Translations under genes and position numbers: made by a program
Shown here: piece after piece, positions 6,603 through 11,497 of the stretch
Layout of the letters: each line of letters begins with the position of its first letter
How positions within the stretch are numbered: the stretch's first letter is position 1
Notes under the pieces: model-generated
What the model was told of the DNA's origin: nothing
The model's database searches: none
The model's input: only the letters and a program-made list of their open reading frames with translations
Assembly (NCBI GenBank): GCA_001821795.1
Contig: MHOB01000013.1
Coordinates: 1-11,497 of the forward strand
Direction of reading: 5' to 3'
DNA from: Candidatus Ryanbacteria bacterium RIFCSPLOWO2_12_FULL_47_9c
Lineage (GTDB): Bacteria > Patescibacteriota > Minisyncoccia > Ryanbacterales > GWA2-47-10b
DNA length: 11,497 nt

Positions 6603-7610
6603 TTACATTATAGATTTTTCTCTCCTTATCAAAGAAAAGTAAATATCCAAAAGGACAAAAAACAGGCTTATGCTGAGCGGTCCTAGTAAAAGACCGATGG
6701 GTCCGAAAAATCCAATACCACCAAGAACCGATAGGAGAACGATTAAGGGATGTAGTTGCATGCCGCGGCCAACAAGTTTGGGGCCCAAAAAATTATCAAC
6801 AAGGCCTACTGCCACCACTCCCCACACAGTAAGACCAACCCCAGAAAACACATCGCCCTTGAGAAAGAGAAATAAAATAGCCGGGGTGAGTACGAGTGCG
6901 GTGCCAATACCGGGAATAAGCGCGGCAACAACCGCAACGCTCCCCCAAAGGACAGCGTTAGGGACTCCAAAAATAGTAAACCCGACCGAGGTAAACGCTC
7001 CCTGCACAAGCGCGATTAAAAGATTCCCCTTCATAACAGCGTTAATCGTCATCCCAAGTTTTTGAGAAATTGCTTCGTTATCAGCGTCCGCAAGGGGGCT
7101 TAAGGCGACAATAGCCGTTTTGAATTTCTGCCCATCTTTTAACAGATAATAAAGAACGACAAGGAATACAAAGGAGCTGACTGCCATTTTTATAAAGCTC
7201 CCGAATATAGAGCCGAGATGCTGGAGCAGCCAGCTTAACCCCTGCTTAAAATATTGATCAATGATCGAGGAAGAATCTTGTGTATTGAAGATATTAAGAA
7301 CGGCATTTTTCCCGCCGTTCTCCACAAGGGAAAAGTAGAGTCGTTGAGCTTCTTGAAAGATTTGTACTCCTAAAAATATAAGCGGGGTAAAAATAAAAGC
7401 AATAACAATGAGAATGGTGGCGAGCGCCGAGAGGCCTTGCCGTCCGTAAGTCATTGCCACTATTTTTTGATAGATGGGTTGTAATATGACCGCGAAAACC
7501 ATTGCAAGGGCGAGCGCGTAGAGAAAAGGACGGAAGATGAAAAAAGCCAAGACAAAAGTTCCCGCAAGGATGACGAGCAAAAAATATAATTGTGGTTTTC
7601 GATCGTTCAT
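6603..7610 (-). CDS. AI-2E family (PerM/YdiK-type) transporter-like membrane protein
   Basis: A 335-residue polytopic protein with about eight hydrophobic segments. Typical family features are paired N-terminal helices (8-43), a third near 61-88, a soluble stretch (about 90-140), and then the conserved C-terminal core with GVPNAVLWG (215-223), LIPGIGT (231-237), DNFLGPKLVGRGMQLHP (272-288) and the Gly-rich GGIGFFGPIGLLLGP (297-311). Members are annotated as AI-2 exporters, permeases or Na+/H+ antiporters, so the substrate cannot be assigned. The frame is open upstream to 7703, but those codons lie inside the ATPase gene. The ATG at 7610 gives a normal N-terminus (MNDRKPQLYF) and overlaps the ATPase stop as ATGA. 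No SD is seen, so translation is probably coupled to the ATPase. Confidence 0.9.
   Translation of the reverse strand: MNDRKPQLYFLLVILAGTFVLAFFIFRPFLYALALAMVFAVILQPIYQKIVAMTYGRQGLSALATILIVIAFIFTPLIFLGVQIFQEAQRLYFSLVENGGKNAVLNIFNTQDSSSIIDQYFKQGLSWLLQHLGSIFGSFIKMAVSSFVFLVVLYYLLKDGQKFKTAIVALSPLADADNEAISQKLGMTINAVMKGNLLIALVQGAFTSVGFTIFGVPNAVLWGSVAVVAALIPGIGTALVLTPAILFLFLKGDVFSGVGLTVWGVVAVGLVDNFLGPKLVGRGMQLHPLIVLLSVLGGIGFFGPIGLLLGPLSISLFFVLLDIYFSLIRREKSIM
6607..6612 (-). promoter_or_regulatory. Possible -10 box for the 59-residue membrane protein
   Basis: A perfect TATAAT on the minus strand overlaps the last codons of the AI-2E-like gene, eight bases before the next ATG. No convincing -35 box is found: TTTGAT lies only 15 bases upstream, at 6633-6628. 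The region is A/T rich, so this could be chance. Confidence 0.25.
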
Positions 7611-10324
7611 AATACTGGTATTAACGCTTTCTTCCGGTAAAAGAATTTGCGTATCTCCTCGACAAGAACGATAGAAGCGGCAATCGGAATAATAACAAAC
7701 CATTCCGAGGGCTCAAGCGGCGAGGTGCGCAAGAACTTCTGCATAAGCGGATTATAAATTACTAAAAGTTGCAATGAGATAACAATAAGTGTTGCCCCAA
7801 CCAAGAATTTATTAGCGAGTGGATTCATCTGAAAAATAGATTTTGATTCATGCCGGCAGTTCCAGGCGTTGAACCATTGAAATACCGCGAGTGTGGTGAG
7901 CGAAATTGTCCATGCTTTGGCAAGATCATTCTCAAAATACCCTTTGAAAAGAAACAGTGTTCCAATCATCATGGGGATAGCCATGATAAACATTCTCTGC
8001 GTCATGAGTTTGTCGATAAGATATTTTTTAGGCCGCTCAAAGTTGCCGCGCAACAATTCTTCTTCTTTTGGTTCCATGGCGAGTGCCACATCAAGGAAAC
8101 CATCGGTGACAAAGTTGAGCCAAATAATTTGCGCCGGCAAAAGAGGGAGAGGATAGCCCAAAAGAAGCGCGCCGGTGATAGTCATGGATTCTCCCCAACT
8201 TGTAGAAAAGAGATAGAGAATAACTTTTTTGATTGTCTTATAAATACTCCTTCCTTCTTCCACGGCCGATACGATGCTCCCAAAATTATCATCCAAAAGC
8301 ACAATATCTGAGGCCTCTTTTGCAACCTCGGTGCCAATCTTTCCCATTGCCACGCCAAGGTCAGCGGCGACAAGCGAGGGGGCGTCATTTACGCCGTCTC
8401 CGGTCATGGCTACTATTTCCCCGCGCGCCTTATATGCCTTTATAATTCTTAATTTATGTTCAGGCGTCACTCGCGCAAATACCGAGGTTTTTACGAATTT
8501 TTCAGAAAGCTCGGCATCGGAGAAAGCATCAATATCTTGCCCCGTAAGAATGGTATCACCAGCTCGATAAATGCCGGCTTCTTTGGCGATTGCTTGCGCC
8601 GTGACTTTATGATCCCCAGTGATCATTACTACTCGGATACCGGCAGAAATTGCTTTTTGCATCGCATCTCTCACCTCTGGCCGAAGCGCGTCTTTCATGC
8701 CGAAAAATCCCACAAAGGTAAGCGATTTAATTTCTTCTGGCGCGAGCATTTCGAGCGCATCGCGACTTTCCCGCCGTAAGCGAGGCTCGCCAAAGGCGGC
8801 CGCCAACGCGACAACTCTCAATCCCTCTCGTGACATTGAGAGAAAAATGGATTCCAATTTTTGTTTCTCTTCTTTTGATAAATGATAACTTTTACCGCCG
8901 CGCCATACCTTTTGCGAAAGACCGAGAATTACCTCCGGCGCGCCCACGACGGCTAAAAACTTTTGACCGTCGAGTTGGTGAATCGTCGCGTGATACTTAA
9001 GTTTATAATCAAACGGAATTTCGCCAACAAGCGGCGACTCCCGCTCTAGGTCATCTTTATGAAAACCGAGTTTACTGGAAAAGACCAGCATTGCCGCTTC
9101 AGTCGGATCGCCGGCAACGCGCCAAATCTTTTCTTCTTCTGAAAATAACACGCGGGCGTTGGTGCAAAAAGCCGCGATCCTTCCCGCAAAAAGAAGTTCA
9201 GGGTGATTAACCGAGTCAATCACGTTCCCGTCTAATTGGATTTCTCCTTCTGGTTCATAGCCGACACCACCGACCTCAAAAAATTTTCCATCCACATATA
9301 CCTTTTGGATCACCATCTCATTTTTTGTGATGGTGCCTGTTTTATCCACGGCAATGATTTGGGCTTGCCCCAATGCTTCCACCGCCTGAAGTTTTTTTAC
9401 CAAGGCGTTCCGCTTCGACATCCTCCACACGCCTGTTGCTAAAACAAGCGTCATCACAATCGGAAGTCCTTCGGGAATAATCGAAACGGAAAGCGACACC
9501 ACCGTCGTGAACATTTCTTTTACCGATTTTCCGGAAATAATACCGAGCAGAAACAATAAGGCACTAATACTCGCAACAGTGATAATGATCAGCCGCGAGA
9601 GATGGCGGATATTGGTTTTGAGAGGAATTTCAGTATCAATTGCCGCGATCTCTTTGGAAATTTTTCCGATAACGGTCTCGGATCCTGTCGCAACTACGAT
9701 TGCCCTGCCGTTTCCGACAAGCACATGCGTCCCTTTGAAAATCATGTTTTTCTGCTCTACTGTAGGCAAATCAGCTCTTTCCAAAATATCAGAAATTTTA
9801 TGCACTGGCTTTGATTCGCCGGTAAGAGCCGCCTCATCAATTTTGAGATTTGTAGCTATAATGATCCGCGCATCCGCTGGCACTTTTTCGCCTTCTTGCA
9901 GAATAATAATGTCTCCAGACACCACTTCACTGTCAGACACAATAAGCTCTTTTCCCTCACGCAGCACGGTTGCCTTCGTCTCTACGAATTTTTTGAGTGC
10001 ACGAAGCGTGTTTTGTGCTTTGCCTTCTTGGATTGTCCCGACAATGGCGTTGAAAAGAAGCACGGCAAGAATAATCGAGCCGTCTATAGTTTCCCCCATT
10101 GCAAAAACAATCATGCTTGCCGCAAGAAGAATATAAATCAGCGGACTTTGAAATTGGCGCAGAAAAATAACGGGGAGGCCGTCTACCTTCCCTTCGGGAA
10201 GTTTATTAGGGCCGTATTCCTTGAGGCGTCCTGTTGCTTCCTCTTTCGTTAAACCATGTTCACGCGAATGAAGCGCGTCAAGAATTTCAGGAATTACTTT
10301 CGTATGCCATGAAAGTTGCTGCAT
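7607..10324 (-). CDS. P2-type cation-transporting ATPase (Ca2+/Mn2+-like)
   Basis: An ATP-driven membrane pump of the P-type family. Numbering from the chosen ATG (905 residues): cation-ATPase N domain (about 5-55), actuator loop TGES (168-171), helix M4 IPEGLP (283-288), phosphorylation site DKTGT (Asp327), nucleotide domain, TGD (569-571), GDGVND (642-647), and the C-terminal M5-M10 region. Against SERCA, the site II ligands are kept (Glu285, Asn737, Asp741), and Thr740 and Glu712 also match. The Asn768 equivalent is Ser709 and the M8 Glu908 equivalent is Gln816. That resembles one-site Ca/Mn pumps, so the ion is inferred, not proved. Upstream in-frame starts exist (ATG 10345, TTG 10351), but those bases encode an HTH remnant in another frame, so 10324 is preferred. 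No SD is seen. First gene of a three-gene membrane cassette. Confidence 0.92.
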   Translation of the reverse strand: MQQLSWHTKVIPEILDALHSREHGLTKEEATGRLKEYGPNKLPEGKVDGLPVIFLRQFQSPLIYILLAASMIVFAMGETIDGSIILAVLLFNAIVGTIQEGKAQNTLRALKKFVETKATVLREGKELIVSDSEVVSGDIIILQEGEKVPADARIIIATNLKIDEAALTGESKPVHKISDILERADLPTVEQKNMIFKGTHVLVGNGRAIVVATGSETVIGKISKEIAAIDTEIPLKTNIRHLSRLIIITVASISALLFLLGIISGKSVKEMFTTVVSLSVSIIPEGLPIVMTLVLATGVWRMSKRNALVKKLQAVEALGQAQIIAVDKTGTITKNEMVIQKVYVDGKFFEVGGVGYEPEGEIQLDGNVIDSVNHPELLFAGRIAAFCTNARVLFSEEEKIWRVAGDPTEAAMLVFSSKLGFHKDDLERESPLVGEIPFDYKLKYHATIHQLDGQKFLAVVGAPEVILGLSQKVWRGGKSYHLSKEEKQKLESIFLSMSREGLRVVALAAAFGEPRLRRESRDALEMLAPEEIKSLTFVGFFGMKDALRPEVRDAMQKAISAGIRVVMITGDHKVTAQAIAKEAGIYRAGDTILTGQDIDAFSDAELSEKFVKTSVFARVTPEHKLRIIKAYKARGEIVAMTGDGVNDAPSLVAADLGVAMGKIGTEVAKEASDIVLLDDNFGSIVSAVEEGRSIYKTIKKVILYLFSTSWGESMTITGALLLGYPLPLLPAQIIWLNFVTDGFLDVALAMEPKEEELLRGNFERPKKYLIDKLMTQRMFIMAIPMMIGTLFLFKGYFENDLAKAWTISLTTLAVFQWFNAWNCRHESKSIFQMNPLANKFLVGATLIVISLQLLVIYNPLMQKFLRTSPLEPSEWFVIIPIAASIVLVEEIRKFFYRKKALIPVL

Positions 10325-10440
10325 CAATCGTGCTGTAGGTAACATCGGCAAGTTTTGAGAGCTTGTCTTGAGAAACGCCGAGTTTATTTCGGTATTTTTT
10401 TGATGTTATCCGTAATCCTTGAATTGTTTCTTGCCTCCAT
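10287..10440 (-). pseudogene. Truncated, frameshifted XRE-family helix-turn-helix regulator
   Basis: An ATG at 10440-10438 starts MEARNNSRITDNIKK and then stops after IPK (TAA 10386-10384). Skipping one A in the A7 run (10401-10395) lets the frame continue YRNKLGVSQDKLSKLADV, then TYSTI, which is the first part of an XRE/Cro-type HTH, with the recognition helix starting. Homology stops there (about 10326) and the frame runs through unrelated codons to TGA at 10289-10287, inside the ATPase gene. A complete member would have 30 or more further residues. DNA-binding function as written is very unlikely. The break in homology coincides with the ATPase start, pointing to a deletion or recombination that fused the regulator's 5' end to the pump gene. 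A single-base sequencing error at A7 could explain the frameshift but not the truncation. Confidence 0.72.
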
Positions 10441-10451
10441 AGTGATATGAT

Positions 10452-10457
10452 ATTATA
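10452..10457 (-). promoter_or_regulatory. -10 box upstream of the HTH remnant and the ATPase cassette
   Basis: A perfect TATAAT on the minus strand, 11 bases before the HTH ATG at 10440 and about 130 bases before the ATPase ATG. The -35 region (TTTTAG, 10480-10475, 17-base spacing) is poor and lies inside a palindrome. It is the best promoter candidate I can find for the ATPase, AI-2E-like and PGPGW-like genes. Confidence 0.5.
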
Positions 10458-10467
10458 ATCTAAGGTG

Positions 10468-10491
10468 ATGATAACTAAAATTGGTTATCAT
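10468..10491. promoter_or_regulatory. 24-bp palindrome, candidate operator
   Basis: The arms ATGATAAC (10468-10475) and GTTATCAT (10484-10491) are perfect inverted repeats with an 8-base spacer. The site covers the -35 region of the promoter in front of the HTH remnant, where an autoregulating repressor would bind. No T-run follows, so it is not a terminator. An 8-base copy of one arm plus its next base (TGATAACT) recurs at 10778-10785. Confidence 0.5.
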
Positions 10492-10496
10492 ATATT

Positions 10497-10526
10497 ACTA
10501 TGGTATCAAAAAAATACCAAAATAGT
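10497..10526. repeat. Second inverted repeat next to the candidate operator
   Basis: GGTAT (10502-10506) pairs with ATACC (10514-10518) across a 7-base loop. ACTAT (10497-10501) pairs with ATAGT (10522-10526) after a 3-base bulge. It is A/T rich and lies five bases from the first palindrome. It may be a second regulatory site or a transcript hairpin; the function is unknown. Confidence 0.35.
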
Positions 10527-10608
10527 AAATGCGAAAGGGAGTTCCTTAATTTTTTCCATGCCCGAGCCGGAGGCAACCTCCCCAAAAAAACGGGAAAGTC
10601 TTATCGTG

Positions 10609-10681
10609 TCCGCCCGGCAGGAATCGAACCTGCGACCATCAGCTTAAAAGGCTGCTGCTCTACCGACTGAGCTACGGGCGG
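10609..10681 (-). tRNA. tRNA-Lys (anticodon UUU)
   Basis: A 73-base cloverleaf on the minus strand. The acceptor stem CCGCCCG/CGGGCGG is fully paired. U8-A9 is followed by D arm GCTC-AGTCGGTA-GAGC, anticodon loop CTTTTAA (anticodon UUU), a 5-base variable region, and T arm GCAGG-TTCGATT-CCTGC. The discriminator is A73 and CCA is not encoded, so it must be added by the nucleotidyltransferase. The body closely resembles bacterial tRNA-Lys. The outermost anticodon-stem pair (27-43) is a G-A mismatch. The gene lies between the remnant regulator region and a promoter at 10723-10750. Confidence 0.96.
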
Positions 10682-10708
10682 TAAATCTTTACTTAGGGCT
10701 ACGGGCGG
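10671..10708. repeat. Direct repeat of the tRNA-Lys 5' end
   Basis: The 11 bases GCTACGGGCGG occur at 10671-10681 (acceptor stem plus U8, A9 and the first D-arm bases, read on the other strand) and again at 10698-10708, 27 bases apart. The second copy is outside the tRNA, in its predicted leader. It could be a partial tandem duplication or a short recombination scar. Confidence 0.6.
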
Positions 10709-10722
10709 GGTTTCAGGTATTT

Positions 10723-10750
10723 ATAATACAGAAAAAATCAGAAATATCAA
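10723..10750 (-). promoter_or_regulatory. Promoter for tRNA-Lys
   Basis: On the minus strand TTGATA (10750-10745) and TATTAT (10728-10723) are 16 bases apart, each a 5/6 match to consensus. Transcription would start near 10716 and leave about 35 bases of leader before the mature tRNA. That leader contains the partial copy of the tRNA 5' end. Confidence 0.5.
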
Positions 10751-10875
10751 ATACTATATGATGAATCACGTTGATGTTGATAACTGTTGATGATATTGTA
10801 GATTACAAAGGAACATTAACAATTCAAAACTTGTCCACAAAAGCTAAGTTCGTCTTTTGCAGGTGGTATTGTACA

Positions 10876-11094
10876 ATGCAAAAGATGATAGGACTTGATA
10901 CGTTAGGAGGACAGATCAACTGGTTACATATAGTTTCTTCACTGGTCATTTGGTTTGTTGTAGGTCCAGCGTACTTGTGGTACAGAGTTAAGTGCGTGAG
11001 GGAAGGAGGGTCAACTATCAAGGCGCTTCTATTGATTCTCGTACCGCTTTACCTGTGGTTGTTCGTGTTGAACTTCTATATAGCTGTTCAGTAG
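10876..11094 (+). CDS. Small two-helix membrane protein, 72 residues, unknown function
   Basis: Not recognised. Two hydrophobic segments (about residues 16-34 and 48-68) are separated by a short basic loop (YRVKCVREGG), so both ends are predicted outside the cytoplasm by the positive-inside rule. The ATG at 10876 is chosen because AGGTGG, a near-perfect SD, lies nine bases upstream (10861-10866). The frame is open further upstream to 10771, but that part shows no protein-like pattern. A second in-frame ATG at 10885 is possible. The next gene begins 31 bases downstream on the same strand, so the two may be one operon. I find no convincing promoter in the 10682-10875 interval beyond the divergent tRNA promoter. 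Confidence 0.65.
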   Translation: MQKMIGLDTLGGQINWLHIVSSLVIWFVVGPAYLWYRVKCVREGGSTIKALLLILVPLYLWLFVLNFYIAVQ

Positions 11095-11125
11095 GTTGAA
11101 ATAAGGAAGGAAAAGGAGGCGGGCG

Positions 11126-11497
11126 ATGCATATCACGGCTCTTGCGGTTGTGTTGTTTTTGTTTTCTCTCTTTTCTGGTAAAGCAGATGCCCGGCGACCC
11201 GTTCTTGTCTTGCCGGGAATAGGTGCATCGTATGCAGACGATCTGTTCTGCGGGCAAGAGGGAGCAATTCAGGACTTTGAACGTGATCTTCGCAGTACTA
11301 AGGTGTTCACGAGATGGTTTACGTCCATCAATACGGAAATTCCACTTGAGTGGTCGGTAGATTCCATACTGCATTCCTACGACTCCCTGATCGCGGAGAT
11401 CAATAAGAATCCAGAACTGGTGGCGGTGCCGGTGCCGTGGGATTGGCGCTTGTCGCTTGTGGAAGCGTCAAAGACCTTTCTCGAGCCAGCCATCAGA
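11126..11497 (+). CDS. Secreted LCAT-like alpha/beta hydrolase, N-terminal part (runs off window)
   Basis: The frame opens at ATG 11126, seven bases after a strong SD (AAGGAGG), and stays open for 124 codons to the window edge. Residues 1-22 form a signal peptide with a hydrophobic core and an A-D-A cleavage motif. The mature start RRPVLVLPGIGAS (23-35) is the first beta strand and oxyanion-loop region of the lecithin:cholesterol acyltransferase (LCAT) group. A Trp-rich stretch follows, then YDSLIAEI (85-92) and VPVPWDWRLS (101-110), the equivalent of the family's F/P-Y/W-DWR segment. The nucleophile Ser (GxSxG) would lie beyond the window, so activity cannot be judged. Likely an extracytoplasmic lipase or acyltransferase acting on lipids or surface glycolipids; substrate unknown. 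Confidence 0.8.
   Translation, partial: MHITALAVVLFLFSLFSGKADARRPVLVLPGIGASYADDLFCGQEGAIQDFERDLRSTKVFTRWFTSINTEIPLEWSVDSILHSYDSLIAEINKNPELVAVPVPWDWRLSLVEASKTFLEPAIR

Larger units (their letters stand above)
10352..10608. other. Region between the ATPase gene and tRNA-Lys
   Basis: It holds most of the HTH remnant, a -10 box and two inverted repeats. Nearer the tRNA, 10569-10581 can form a 5-bp hairpin (GGAGG-CAA-CCTCC) beside an A7 run (10584-10590). I see no intact gene. An open frame across 10465-10647 runs into the tRNA and has no SD, so I do not call it. Confidence 0.6.

Noticed and set aside
7611..7703. N-terminal extension of the AI-2E-like protein
   Set aside because: It overlaps the ATPase 3' end for 90 bases and gives an atypical N-terminus. 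The ATG at 7610 gives the expected one and an ATGA junction.
10325..10351. Longer ATPase N-terminus from TTG 10351 or ATG 10345
   Set aside because: These bases encode the HTH remnant in another frame, no SD precedes them, and the cation-ATPase N domain starts naturally at 10324.
10465..10647. 60-residue plus-strand open frame
   Set aside because: Runs through the candidate operator and into tRNA-Lys, has no SD and no recognisable pattern.
10771..10800. GTTGAT repeats
   Set aside because: Three imperfect copies of a 6-base word, too short and irregular for a CRISPR or iteron array. No CRISPR array or insertion-sequence ends were seen in the window.
10831..10839. DnaA-box-like TTGTCCACA
   Set aside because: A single copy without a cluster, an A/T-rich unwinding element or dnaA/dnaN nearby, so no origin is claimed.

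Overview
The window looks like chromosomal DNA from a small-genome bacterium, most likely a Candidate Phyla Radiation lineage such as Parcubacteria. This is an inference from several traits: a shortened HrcA, tightly packed or overlapping genes, a tRNA-Lys gene without an encoded CCA, an XRE-type HTH fragment of a kind I associate with these genomes, and several starts without a Shine-Dalgarno (SD) site. No 16S gene or other decisive marker is present.

Layout. Positions 1-252 are the 3' end of rpsI (ribosomal protein S9, + strand). It converges on an unrecognised 300-residue, very basic protein (290-1192, - strand), with a terminator between them. That gene diverges from the heat-shock operon hrcA-grpE-dnaK-(membrane protein)-dnaJ (1339-6398, + strand). 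A perfect CIRCE operator controls the operon. The promoter -35 box lies inside the CIRCE spacer, and the -10 box is so close to the hrcA ATG that the mRNA should be almost leaderless. A polytopic membrane protein of unknown function sits between dnaK and dnaJ and is joined to dnaJ by a 4-base ATGA overlap.

Converging from the right is a - strand membrane cassette (10324-6419): a P2-type cation-transporting ATPase, an AI-2E/PerM-family membrane protein that overlaps it by ATGA, and a 59-residue membrane protein resembling the PGPGW family. Directly upstream of the ATPase is a broken XRE-family HTH gene. It is frameshifted at an A7 run, its recognisable homology stops within the HTH domain, and it is followed at once by the ATPase start. 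A good -10 box and a palindrome that looks like an operator precede it. The ATPase therefore seems to have inherited the promoter and operator of a dead regulator.

The right end carries tRNA-Lys(UUU) (- strand) with an odd duplication of its 5' end. Two + strand genes follow: a 72-residue two-helix membrane protein and the start of a secreted LCAT-like alpha/beta hydrolase that runs off the window.

Together the central genes form a complete protein-folding system: the repressor, the Hsp70 chaperone, its nucleotide-exchange factor and its J-protein. The flanking genes concern the envelope and ion transport. The best candidates for something undescribed are the membrane protein inside the dnaK-dnaJ operon and the regulator remnant in front of the ATPase.
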